Below are positions 34,296 through 45,433 of a DNA stretch of 64,000 bases, one piece after another; position 1 is the first letter of the stretch, and every line of letters starts with the position of its first letter. Origin of the DNA: Dipteris shenzhenensis (lineage: Eukaryota > Polypodiophyta > Polypodiopsida > Gleicheniales); the NCBI GenBank assembly GCA_047967505.1, contig CM106539.1, one strand, 5' to 3'. The notes beneath the pieces are model-generated. The model saw only the letters and a program-made list of their open reading frames with translations, made no database searches and was not told the origin of the DNA. The position numbers and the translations under genes are program-made.

Positions 34296-35816
34296 TTAAC
34301 TCAGCCTATCTATAACTTTGAAAAGCTGCTCAAACTGACCAACCATGGGGATTCCTAACACAAAACTCATTGTAATATGTTCCCACCTTTTAGAGGGAAA
34401 AGGTAAAGGCTGCAAAAGACCAGCAGTCTTACTTGTGTCAGATTTAATGTGTTGACATACATCACATTGTTTAACAAAGGCTGAAACTCCCTTGCGAAGT
34501 GGAGGTGAATGGAAGTACCTCTCAATATTATCAATGGTCCCTCTAATGCCTCTATGTCTGCAATGTGGACTCGCATGTAACTCACCCATGACTAGATGCC
34601 GAAATGTTTGGGTACACATATGGTACACGCTCCAACAATAGGTATCCATCCATGATGGAATGGGCCTCTAACTTGCCAATCTCATTATGCTGATCCACCC
34701 ATAACTTTCAGCAAAGTCCTCATTAGAAGGATAAGCTTAACCATTGCTCCTAGTCATTTCTCCTTAACCACAGAAATGTGATTAACTTGGGGCCGTTTAC
34801 TCAAAGTATCGGCTACTAAATTCTCCGTCCTTAGCTGTATTCAATATTTGGTTGTTCAAAGGATTGAATTGTTCAGCCCATTTGATTTGTCTTGAAGAGA
34901 CAATGGGTTGAGAAATTAAGTGCTTAATACTTTGATGGTTAGTCTTAATCTTGAAAGCAAGACCATATAGATAGTGCTTCCCTAACTTCAAAGCATGAAC
35001 TACTGCCTTTATCTCCTTCTCATATGTGATATATTTCAACTCGGCCCCTTAAAGCTTTCTACTCTCATAAGCAATGGGATGCTCTCCTTGCATCAACGTT
35101 GCCCGAATCAAGGTACCACTCGCATCCGTACATACAACAAAAAACTCTTTGTCCATGTCAGGGAGTGTTAACACTGGTATAGTGATCAATGTTCTCTTAA
35201 GCTCTTCAAAAGCTACTTGGTGAACCTTTCCCCACTCATACAAGTAATGCTCCTTTAACAAATCTGGTAGTAGAGAAGCAAGGCATGAAAAATTCTTGAT
35301 GAATCTACAGTAATAACTACACATCCCTAGGAACGATCTCAACTCATGTATATTTTTGGATATTGGCCATTCAATTATGGCCTTGACCTTTTTAGGGTCA
35401 ACCCGAATTCCCTCAGCAGACACAATTTGTCCCAAATATTCTATCTCCATCTTGAAGAAGTCACTTTTCTAAGTATTTAGGAACAATTGATCCTTCCTCA
35501 GGAGCTCCATCACCTTAGCGAGGTGATCCTTACATTCCTCCTCATTTTGGTTGAAAACTAGAATGTTGTCAAAGAAGACTATGACAAACCTTCAAGTAGG
35601 GTCGCAAAACCCTTCTCATCAGCCTACTTAAAGTGGCTGGAGCGTTAGTTAGGTCAAAAGGCATAGCCAAAAACTCATCTCCAGCTTTCAGCTAGAGTTG
35701 ATAATAACCATATTTTAAATCCAACTTACTAAAAACTTTAGCACCTTTAAGCACATCCAATAAATCATCCACTCTTGGAATCATATACCAATTTTTAATC
35801 TTAAGTTTATTCAAAG
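34296..35816 (-). pseudogene. Gypsy-2 polyprotein: RT end, RNase H, integrase zinc finger
   Basis: On the minus strand the frames give [20 protein letters not shown] near 35790-35735, then FDLTNAPATL (35660 area), EIEYLGQIVSAEGI and HELRSFLGMCSYYCRFI near 35330-35450, RNase H pieces YEKEIKAVVHALKLGKHYLY and TNHQSIKHLIS, and the integrase HHCC region with HCRHRGIRGTIDNIERYF and CDVCQHIK near 34430-34590. The integrase core ends after IDRLS near 34296. Many stops exist, and an L1 insertion splits the RT at 35816/40508. Confidence 0.8.
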
Positions 35817-35828
35817 CTCGGTAGCAGC
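35817..35828. repeat. Target-site duplication of L1-A (left), CTCGGTAGCAGC
   Basis: Repeated exactly at 40496-40507 after the A-rich tail. Confidence 0.85.
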
Positions 35829-36089
35829 ATAAGAGATAGAATCCACGAACGCTCGCTGCTGCTCCCCGCTCCTCCTGCTCCCCTCCTCTCCCTGCTCCTC
35901 CTGCTGCTCCTCCTCTCCCCGCTCCTCCTGCTGCTCCTCCTGCTCCCCTCCTCGCTGCCCCCTCCCTTCCCTCCTGCTGCTCCTCCTCCCTGCTGCTGCT
36001 CCTCTCCCTGCTCCTCCTGCTGCTCCTCCTGCTCCCTCCTCGCTGCCCCCTCCCTTCCCTCCTCGCTGCCCCCTCCTTTCCCCCGAGCT
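35829..36089 (+). repeat. C-rich 5' leader of the L1-A insertion
   Basis: Dense CTCCTGCTGCTCC and CCCTCC repeats fill the space between the target-site duplication and the first endonuclease codons. No ORF1 fits here. Confidence 0.8.
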
Positions 36090-36917
36090 GCCAGTTGGAA
36101 TATACAGGGATTAGGCGGCATCCCTCATCGCCGTCGCAGACAGCTGATCAGGAATCAGCTCCATCCAGGTGTTTCAGGTGGTTCCCTAGACATTCTTTTT
36201 CTTCTGGAACACAAACTGGATGTCAAAGATTGCTCCAAGTTAGGTAAGTTGCTCTCAGGCCGGACTTTTTGGCTTTCTGCCTTGGGAACCAGAGGAGGTA
36301 CATGCATTTCAGTTTCAGATTCTATTCTCCCTCTGGTCATTGGACACGGTACCATAACCCCCTCCAGGGCCCAGTGGGTTTTACGTTTGATTGACGGATG
36401 TAAGGTTGGTTTCCTCAACCTCTATGCTCCGAACAACAGAGGGGACCGTGTTTTGTTTTGGAAAGAGTTGCTCTCGTGGGCTGACATTGCGGATTCGTGG
36501 ATTATTGGAGGTGACTTCAACATGGTTGAGGTACCTTCTAATAAGAAAGGGGGCAGAGAAGGTGGTATCCACTCCCTTGAGAGAGCAGCCTGGGATGCCT
36601 TCTTGTTCAGGTTCAGTGGCATAGATGTTTGGTCAGATGATGCATTTCTTATTCAGTCTCAGTCACTTTTGTTTTCCTGGTTGAACCATAGGGTGCAGAT
36701 GCCTATCCATGCTCGGATTGACAGATTCTATGTGGGTGACTGGGCACTTGATAGAGGGGGGACAGTTTGCATTGCTTCCGGTATTTCCACTTCAAACCAT
36801 TTTCCGGTAATTTTGTCCATCTCAGAGCCTCATCTTAGAGGACGGTCTCACAGTATCAGGATCCTCGACGCCTTATATACGGATGAGACTCTCACAGAGG
36901 TAGTGTTGGAGATCTAG
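36090..36917 (+). pseudogene. L1-A endonuclease domain
   Basis: Reading starts SWNIQGLGG without a good ATG before it, then LFLLEHKLDVKD, GGTCISVSDSI, GFLNLYAPNN, WIIGGDFNMVE (near 36500-36530), RIDRFYVGDWA and SNHFPVILSI (near 36790-36820). These are the exonuclease-endonuclease-phosphatase boxes with catalytic Glu, Asp, Asn and His in place. A TAG ends the frame at 36915, and the link to the RT continues in another frame. Confidence 0.85.
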
Positions 36918-36955
36918 GTTTCTCATATGCAGGGGGGTGGGCCGGTCCTTCACAT

Positions 36956-38793
36956 GTGGCCATAGTATTTGCCAGTATCAGCGACTTTTGTCACTCCGTT
37001 GCTAGTGCTCGGCGAGGTGAGGTACTCAGGCGAGAGATCGATATTCGCCGGCAGTTGGCAGCCTTACAGAGGGAGGAGCAGAAACGACCATCAGATGCTT
37101 GGATACAGGAGCGCCTTGCTGCGGCAAGGGCTCACTTGCTGACCTTGCTTGATCAGAGAGCAGATATGCCTTCCATGCACGAGAGTCCTTTTGGATACAG
37201 ATGGGAGGGAGAGTCAATAAACACTTTTTCTCTACACTTAGTCCCAAACATAGTAGAGAGAGTGTGAGGCAGCTTATTGACTCTGACGGCGTTTTGCAGT
37301 CCCATCCGGAGACCGTCATGCACTTAGCGACAGCTTTCTATGCCTCCCTACTTTCCGCAGATCCGAACTCACAGGCCAGAGGTGTGGCTAGAGATGAAGT
37401 TTGGCAGAGTTTACCTGTGTTGGTCACCCCAGAGATGTTATGCCCACTTGATGCACGCTTTACCAACACAGAATTCAAGACTGCTCTCTCTGCCCTTCAT
37501 AAGGGCAAATGCCCTGGTTCCGATGGTCTTACTCCTTTTTTTATAGCCTTTTGGGATATGATAGGCGATCATATTACTTCAGCCCTGCAGGGCATTTGGG
37601 ACTCTGGTGAGATGCCTGACTCACTGACCGAGGGACTCATTTACCTTATCCCGAAAGGTGGCAACAGGAATTTTGTATCCCATTGGAGACCCATCACTCT
37701 TTTGGGCACTCTTTACAAAATCCTTGCCAAGGCGATCAGCATCCGATTACAGCCCCTTCTTCCAGACCTCATCCATGATACTCAGACAGGCTTTGTGCAT
37801 GGCAGGAGCATTTTTGATAATATCTTTTCCTTTTGGGAAGCCACAGAGTGGGCTATGCAGAGTGGGCAGAGGCTAGCAGTTCTACTCTTGGACTTCGAGA
37901 AAGCCTACGATAGAGTAGATTGGGGTTTTCTTGAGGGCACTGTTCTACGGTTTGGATTTTCAGATGCTTGGATTAGAGGGGTGGCCTCCCTTTACAGATC
38001 AGCCCACAGCCAGGTTTTGATTGGAGGGGTAAGGGGTGACAAGTTTCAGATTTCCAGATCAGTTCGTCAGGGATGCCCTTTAGCCCCCTTCCTCTTTCTT
38101 TTTGTGGCAGAAGCTATGAGTATCTTCCTTAGATCTCAGGCTGAGCTTTTTGGGCTGAGATTGCCCTTGAGACAGGAGCAGGAGCTTCTTGACTGTGAGT
38201 TGGCTGATGACACTGCTATTTTTATTGAGGCCTCTTCGCAGTCACTTGATTCTTTCCGGACAGCCTTGGATATTTTTTGCTCAGCTGCAGGGGCACACAT
38301 TAACTGGCATAAATCCTTTGGCTTTTGGATCAGTGATGAGGACACTCCAGGCTGGGGAGTTGACATTGGCTTTTCCTGGATTCAGAGGGGTGTTCCTATC
38401 AGGTATTTGGGATGCCAGGTAGGATTGGACATCTCTCCAGCGCAGCAGTTTGCCCCAGTACTAGAAAGTATAAGGAAAAAGCTCCTTTTCTGGAGCTCTG
38501 CCAAACTCGACCTTGCATCTAGAGTTGTGGTAGTGAACCAGGTTCTCTTGGCCACCTCCTGGTTTGTGTGTTCTTGCTGGTGCCGGTCTAGGGATTGCAT
38601 CACTCAGCTCATTAGACCAGTCAGGAATTTTTTATGGAGTGGACTTGATGGCACAGCAGATGTTGCACCAAGGGTGGCCTGGGAGACCATTATTCTCCCT
38701 ACATGTGAAGGGGGCTTTAATGTCATTGACCCGGACTTGCAGTGCAGGGCATTGCTTTATAAGGTGGTGGTGAGGGGACTCATGCCTAGGTAG
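36956..38793 (+). pseudogene. L1-A reverse transcriptase domain
   Basis: A connector (REIDIRRQLAALQREEQKR) is in one frame to about 37267, and the RT in the next from about 37201. RT boxes: KGKCPGSDGLTPFF near 37500, HWRPITLLGTLYKILAK near 37680-37730, VLLLDFEKAYDRVDWGFLEG near 37880-37935, SVRQGCPLAPFLF near 38060-38100, and ELADDTAIF near 38197-38225, where the box is LADD. IRYLGCQVG follows near 38397. The frame ends in a TAG at 38791 and resumes after it in the same frame. With a frameshift and two stops the copy is dead, though most of the RT is intact. Confidence 0.88.
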
Positions 38794-40400
38794 GAACCTT
38801 GGAAGGATTTCTTTTTTGGACACATTCAGGCTTGCACACCAACCTTGGGAGATGATTGGGTGGACAGCCCTCACTGGATTTTCACTTCCGCCCCTCTCAG
38901 ATCTCCTGCCTCTCCTCTCATGACTGCCATCCTGAAAGCTTGGGGGAGCTTCAGGAACACTCTTCGAAGGATTCCACCTTCTACCGTCGAAGAGATTGAT
39001 AGGCAGCCGATCATTTGGAATGATAGTATTCTTGACGAGCATGCTAGACCACTGGGCACTTCCCATTACATGCAGTGGTCTAAATGGGAGAGAGGCCCCG
39101 CCTACACAGTAGGCACTTGGAAAGCTTTTATCAGGCTACCTGAGGATCAGAGACTGCAGTCCGTGAGTCACCTCAGAGGGGTAGCACGCAGGATTCAGCA
39201 GATAGGTGCAGCCATCCCGGTGGAATGGACAGTTGAGTTGCCTATTACTTCCACCACTTGGATGGGGGCTTTTTCGAGGACATCAGTTCCTTTACAGGTG
39301 ATCGCTCTCCGAGGTCTCGGGGAAGACGCACTGGTCTTTGACGTTGGGGATGGAGGTTTACTCTCTACATCCAAGGATGGCATTCTTCTTGAGGTTGCCT
39401 TTCAGCCTGTCAGGATTACTGGTTTTGTGGACCATGGAGCGGGCTTGCAGTGGTACTTAGACCCCGACCCTCTGCTCTTGGCCTTGGGATCCTGGAGGTT
39501 GTGGTTATATGGAGGTGCACCTATCAGGTGCTTGCAGTGGGACCCAGGAGAGTGGGAGTGGATAGATCATGGGCACCGAGAGAGGGGGATTCCCTTCTTT
39601 CGTTTCACGGTTGGTAATGCCAGGAGATTTCAGCTGAACAGTAGGGGTTGGATTCCCTCCAGAGCCCCCCATTGGGAAAGCTTCTTCATCACCGCAGATT
39701 TGCGTAGAGGAGGCTCTGGAAATCCCTCAGAAATAGAAAGATCACTCTTTTCTTTTGGCTTTCTATTCATGGAGGGACTGCAGTGAACCTGTGGAGATCA
39801 CGATTTGGGGCTGATCCCACTTGTCCTCGATGTCATTCTGCAGAGGAGTCAGTGCGACATTGCCTTTGGGACTGCAGTCAGGCGAGGACTGTTTGGAAAG
39901 GGGTTGCTCGGATACTCAGCATCTTTCATACTTCCCCTTTCTTCATGACTTAGGGCTCGGTCGTATGGTTATCCCTTACCGGGCCCCAGGTGTTTTATGA
40001 GGGTGAGCCTTCTTCTTGGGCACTCTCGGTCCACCGGCAGGTGATAGAGCCCTGCTCTCTTCAGGATGTACCACTTACTCCCTTCAGAGCTTCTCATGCT
40101 TCAGTGGACACCTCTTGGGAGATTTTGGCTAGCATTTCCTCTTGGCACATTTGGAGAGCCAGATGTACTGAGGCCTTGGATGGCACTCAGATACACCCAT
40201 CACAGGTGTTCATGGGTATTTGGACTGACACGGTTCACACTTTGATAGCCATATGGGCTAGCATGCAGGGCCCTTCACGGGTAGCCTCTTCTAGAAGGAC
40301 TATATTTCTTCGAGTTTGGAGGGGTTCTCCCTTTTTCTCGGAGGTTTCTACTGGATTGAGATGGCACTATCAGCCTCAATCCTTTCTTTTTGGCTCTTGA
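38794..40400 (+). pseudogene. L1-A C-terminal region with zf-RVT domain
   Basis: The frame 38845-39786 contains RQPIIWNDSILDEHARPLG, AFIRLPEDQRLQSV and WRLWLYGGAPIRCLQW. A shift near 39700 moves to a frame with KITLFFWLSIHGGTAVNLW and CPRCHSAEESVRHC (zf-RVT, near 39740-39870). A TAG lies near 39951. The last frame, 39990-40400, has SWEILASISSWHIWRARCTE and ends 57 bp before the polyadenylation-like TTTAATA. Confidence 0.85.
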
Positions 40401-40495
40401 GCTTTTCGTGCATTGCATGATGTATCCCGTATGGAGCTTGCTCTAACGGTTTTTCTTTAATAGAAGTCTCTTTTTGCAAAAATAAAAATAAAAAT

Positions 40496-40507
40496 CTCGG
40501 TAGCAGC
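40496..40507. repeat. Target-site duplication of L1-A (right)
   Basis: Matches 35817-35828. Confidence 0.85.
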
Positions 40508-41215
40508 TCTTAATTGTAAGTTTATTTAAAGCTCGGTAATCTATACACATACGCTAAGATCCATCCTTCTTTTTTACTAATAATACAGGTGCTCCAAATT
40601 GCTTGGTTGAATTAGGCCTTTTTTCAATAGATCCTCAATTTGTTTTCTACCTCCTCTATTTCTATCTAGTTCATCCTATAAGGGGCTCTACATGGAGGAG
40701 AAGCCCTTGACTCTAAGTCTATGGCATGATCATGTTCTCTCTCCCCCCCCCCCCCTTTCAACTCACCCGCGGCGCCACTTTGCTACTATTGTGACCCCCC
40801 TACAGCCCATTGGTGGGCTACTACTGCTATCACGATCCCCCTACAACCCCTACAACCCATTCGTGGGCTGTTCTTGCTGTGCCATTGCATCTGTCCCTTG
40901 CATCGCGATTGTGATTAGGCCCCCCAAGGGGCTACCCTTGCAGTGCATTGTTACCAGACCCAGTCGGGTGGGCAGCCCTGCGCACCAAGGCAGCACCTCA
41001 TTCCCTAGAAGGGGCTGCTGTGGACACCACACCCACTTGGGGGGCTGTAGCAACAACTACAATCAATTGCACCTCCTGGAGTTGTCCCCAAGGGGCCTTG
41101 CCTTGGAACACCTCGAATTCTTCAGGGACCTGCAAGGAAGAAGGTGCATCAAAATCATCCCAGAAAAGAGGTGCCCTCTAGATTGGACTGCAAGAACCCG
41201 CACATGTAAATGATA
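40508..41215 (-). pseudogene. Gypsy-2 polyprotein, start of RT and spacer
   Basis: The minus strand gives LLKKGLIQPSNL near 40600-40640 and YRALNKLTIK near 40515-40540, the first RT blocks of the same gypsy element that continues at 35816. Further upstream (41060-41180) DDFDAPSSLQVPEEFEVFQG is readable. A poly-C run lies at 40741-40755. Stops are present. Confidence 0.65.
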
Positions 41216-41929
41216 TGTACTCAGATGCAACATAGTTTTTCCACACTCAATAGTAACAAAAGGTGTTGGATTCGAAGCTTGAAAGCTCACTAGACAAGAA
41301 CACATGACGTGAGAAGCAACACAAGTACAAGGTCATTGGGGCAAACACACAGAAGGTTGATGATGCAAATGCCAAAGCATGTATATATGCAATTAAGTAC
41401 ATTTTCAAAATGCAAGATGCAAACATTGAGTCACTACTACAGAAGAGGATTGGGGAAAACAAGGGAGATGAGATCATGCATAAACTAAGGAATCGTATGC
41501 AAAAGGACCTGAACAAGTGGAAAGAGGAGATGTGAATAAGTGGAAGAATCAGCTAACCCAAATGCAAGAGGACATGGATCCAATAATAGAGGACAAAACC
41601 CAGCCACCATGCTTCTCTCCTCAAGGAACTAGAGGCACAAATTGCAGATAATGAAGCATTGGGAGCATGTACATAGTGGGAACCAACTACCTTTAAATGA
41701 AGAGCTGAATACAATTACTTCTTTCCATTCTAGAATCTTCTCCTTTCCCTCAATTATTTGCTGTTTGAACTTGGCATGTTTACCCTGCATATTGGCTTGA
41801 ATGGCAGCCATCTCCTTCCTAAATGTCTCATTTACTGATTTGAGTTCTTTGAGGGCTTTGTTTGTTTTCTTTTCCTCTTGTGCTTGAAGGGATTTGACCT
41901 GCTCTTTGGGAAAGAAAGGTGCATGAGCC
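41216..41929. other. Unassigned sequence with charged-helix frames
   Basis: A plus-strand stretch at 41345-41515 could encode AKACIYAIKYIFKMQDANIE and more of the same character. A minus-strand stretch at 41700-41870 could encode EMAAIQANMQGKHAKFKQQI. Both look like pieces of coiled-coil proteins, possibly gag or ORF1, but no family is recognised. Confidence 0.4.
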
Positions 41930-42556
41930 TAGAAGAAGGTTTTCATCTTCGATGCCTTAGAGGAGGAAAAAAGATGGAGCAGCAAAGCCCTAAATGTATT
42001 GGTAAGAGGCCTAGTAATGGGTGTCCCGATGGTGGATGCAAAGGCACTCATGGCCAAGATGGGGGTCAGCCTCACCTTTGAGGCTGCATGGCGAGTAGGG
42101 CATCTAGAAGGCCATTGATAATTAAATTCAGGACGTCCATGGATAGATCCACTTTCATGAGCATGAGAGCCACGTTGAAGGGAACCAGGACATATCTGGA
42201 AAATGATCTCATGCTCTTGCAGCAGCAAGAGCATCGAAGAGAGGGAATGGTACATGTAGTGGCAGCCGAAGAAGAAGGAAAATGGGCTGTCTATTGAGAT
42301 GGGAAAGTCATAATCCGAGAGAGGACATAAATATGGGAAAGTCATAATCCGAGAGAGGACTGAAAGAGGAGGAGAGAGAGGTAGGGACAGCACATGATGA
42401 TGTCGGGGTCAGGGGGTAAGGGGGCAGCACGGATTGAAGATAGCAGTTTGGAATGGCAATGGCACCCTATGGTTAGATCTGGGGGGCTTCTCAGAGACCT
42501 CCACCGACAGGGAGATGATATTCTACACCGAGACACATGAGGGTCCAGAGAGGTCT
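41930..42556 (+). pseudogene. LINE2 ORF1 C-terminus and start of endonuclease
   Basis: Near 42100-42295 the frame reads RRPLIIKFRTSMDRSTFM, MRATLKGTRTYLENDLMLL and EEEGKWAVY, the RRM end and C-terminal domain of a LINE ORF1. The phrase GGGAAAGTCATAATCCGAGAGAGGAC is repeated directly (42300 and 42335). From about 42437 the endonuclease begins: IAVWNGNGTLWLDLGG and MIFYTETHEGPERS. It is cut at 42556 by the hAT-related element. Confidence 0.75.
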
Positions 42557-43517
42557 CGCCTTCTTCTCCTTCTATTCTTCCCCTGGCAGGCAACTTCTAG
42601 TCATTGGTAAAAGGGACAATACCACTCAGGTGTGCAAATGAAGTCTATGCACTTGCACTGTAGTGCCCTTCGACGAATTGCATCGTCAAGGGAGAGAGCA
42701 GAAGAGATATTGAGCGGGCAGGTCCACCGAGAAAAGATTACTTCTCTTGGCATGCAATGCATACCAAAGCACTGCCATTGATCGTCGTCGGTGCCGTCAT
42801 TCATGGAGCAGGAGGAAATAATGGCTTGAGAAGACTACTAGAGAATAGAGGGAGTGGAAGGCTCTTGATAGACAGAGAGATAAGAGTAGAGGGAGCGGAA
42901 GGATCTTGAGAGAGAAATAGATATGCACTACAACGACCCTGCACCTGCATAGCGCACCAACCAGAAGCCATTGTCAAAATGTGAAATCGTCAAACTGTCA
43001 CGGAAAGTGAAAGACTTCAAATTAATCGCTGACCATGAGCACAACGTCGACTGTCTTGCGTCAACGATCTTGCATCGCCAGAACGGGTGTCCATGGAAAC
43101 GAACAAAGGCTTGGCCAGTGCTCAATGCAATACATAGCACGTCGCTATCAACGCAGGATTGGGATAATAAGGGCCTGCATGCAAGTTGCGCCCCTTTCTT
43201 TGTCATACGTGGGTGCATGCAAGTCACAAGGACTGTGAGGAAGGGGATTGCGCCAAGCAATCTCGTCAAAGGATTTGTGGAAGCTATTGCAATCAGAAGA
43301 AGCTTTGTCGACACCAATCCGTCAGAGAGATTTGGATATCTCCATTCGTCGCCAGCAACCAACCACGTACGCTGAATGGCCCACAAATCCGATTTTTCCC
43401 AAGGCTCCTTGCATGCAGGCGTTTCCCAAGCGCTTCCACGTTTCGGAAACGCCATGTACTGGGAAATGTATGGAAATGGCGTTTCCATACATTTTTGGAC
43501 GTTTCCTGCAACCTAGC
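42557..43517 (+). mobile_element. Non-autonomous hAT relative
   Basis: Both ends match the ends of the hAT element at 24876-27554 in reverse orientation, while the middle has no transposase. The left part (42590-42810) keeps a minus-strand frame of 67 codons (42804-42601). The right part near 43430-43510 has several GGAAACG/CGTTTCC motifs in inverted pairs. Length is about 0.96 kb. Confidence 0.6.
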
Positions 43518-45433
43518 AAAAATGCATCAAACTCCTTCAACATATACTCTCCCCCCCTATCTGTGTTGAGGGAACAAGCTTGCATCCTGATTCATTCTCA
43601 ACCATATTCAGCCACCTCTGAAAGGATGAGAACACTTCAGATTTGTCTTTTAAAGCATATACCTAGCAATATCTTGTGAAGTCATCAATTAGAGTCATGA
43701 AATATTTGTACCCCCCAATGGCATTTGTCCTCATTGTGCCACAGACATCACTGTGCACTAGCTGCAATTTCCTTTGTGAGAATTTTGGACAATTCTTTTG
43801 AAAAGGAAACTGATGCATCTTACCCAAAAGACAACCCTCACACACATGTTTGGAAACTGTGTGAGTTTGAGCTACATCATTTGCCATGCCCTGTGAATGT
43901 AAGTTTGCAAGAGCTCTATAATTGAGATGACCGATTCTCTCATGCCAAAGATGAGTTTCAGCAAGCTGTGAATCCGAAATAGCAAATGCTTCAATAGAAA
44001 GTGCAGCTGAGCGATGATCAAGGTGATAAATCCCCTTTTGCAAAGTGCCAGTGAGAACTATGGCATTGTCATCCACGAAGATCATATACTAAGCATCTAT
44101 ATCCATCAAATATCACTTTGAAACCTGAAGTGGCAATTGCTGAAATTGAAATCAAGTTGACTTCAATTCTAGGCACAAAAAGAACATTTGTCAAATTGAC
44201 AGGATGGCTTGAAATGGATGTGAGCTACACATCTCCATTTCCTTTTACAGCATAGGAAGCATTATTAGCACTTGTGACAGCCCCCTCTCGAGGTGCATTA
44301 GCTAAGGAATGAAACAACTTTCTGCAAGATGTGACGTGCTTGGAAGCACCACTATCAAAATACCAAGACTGAGCATCATTAGCAGTAAAGAATGCATCAA
44401 CTTTGGAGGGATCAAAGGAGCAATGGACAGCCCATGCCCAATCATCCTGGAGAGCATGTGCATGTGAGACATCTGTTGGCTCGTGGGATTCAATTGCATG
44501 TGAGGCATTGACTGTCAATCCTGCTTTCTTTTTCTTCGAAGCAATGCGCTTCCTGCATTCTGCAATTTCATGCCTTGGCTTGCGACAATAGTTGCATCTT
44601 TTCTTCTTTGACTTCTGCTGTATTTTGAGATGCATTGGAGGAATTCCACAGTTAGGCGCATATTTAGGCTTGCCCATAGGCTTGGAAGTCTTGCCTTTTC
44701 CTGTCTGCTGTGAAGCAAATGCATGATCAGGAATAGTAGCTTGCCTATTAGCACGACTTTACTCTTCCTGCAAAAGCAAAGTGACTAGCTGATCAAAGGA
44801 GTAGTGGTGTGGATTACCCATGGCCACTAGTCAAAGGGTTGTAGCAAACCCTTGATATGTATCTAGCAGCCCATTCAATGTGGTACTGACAAGCTGAGAA
44901 TTTGGCACCACCTCATCAATATTGGCAAGTTGTTCCATGAGGTCCTTGACCTTTGTCAAGTATGCATCCATAGAGTCACCTTCATTCATGCTGACTTCCT
45001 GCAATTGCCTTCTTAAATATGCAACATGTGCCTCGTTGCGAATCTGATAAAGAGAAGCCAATTTGTCCCAAGCATCCTTTGCTGTCCTGCATGACCGGAT
45101 GTGTGGAATAATGATTCTTGTGCATGATAAAGCAATACAAGAATGTGCATTTGCATCTCTTGCATCCCATCTTGTTTGTTCTTGAGTTGGAGGAGCAGCA
45201 ACAGGGGTGCTAGAGGATAAAGCATCAGGAGGAGTACCTTTTGCAGAGGGACCAGCAGTAGGGGCAGCCACTGTAGCATTGGCTGGCCTCATATCAACCC
45301 CAGAAACAATGTTCCAAAAATGCCTTGCAACAAGAATGTGTTTTATGAGAGAAGACCACATCGGATAGTTGATGCCATCCAACTTATCATCTTCACGAAG
45401 AATGCCAAATAAATCATGATTGTTGCTAGCCAT
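43518..45433 (-). pseudogene. Copia polyprotein: gag, protease, integrase start
   Basis: The minus-strand start is MASNNHDLFGILREDDKLDG at 45433. UBN2-type gag follows with KDAWDKLASLYQ and QLVSTTLNGLLDTY to about 44840, then in other frames the zinc knuckle CNYCRKPRHEIAEC near 44550-44600 and the protease WYFDSGASKHVTSC near 44330-44370. The GAG-pre-integrase block has HLWHERIGHLNYRALANL and CEGCLLGKMHQFPF (43810-43960), and the integrase start has LVHSDVCGTM and YFMTLIDDFTRYC at about 43663. It breaks off near 43518 at the hAT relative. Two or more stops and shifts are present. Confidence 0.85.

Larger units (their letters stand above)
35829..40495 (+). mobile_element. Long L1-A LINE insertion, 4.67 kb
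   Basis: A 12-bp duplication flanks it, the 3' end is TTTAATAGAAGTCTC followed by AAAATAAAAATAAAAAT, and it carries endonuclease, RT and zf-RVT in order. It is inserted in the RT region of a minus-strand gypsy element. Fragments of the same family lie at 8.85-11.35 kb and 45.6-45.9 kb. Confidence 0.88.
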
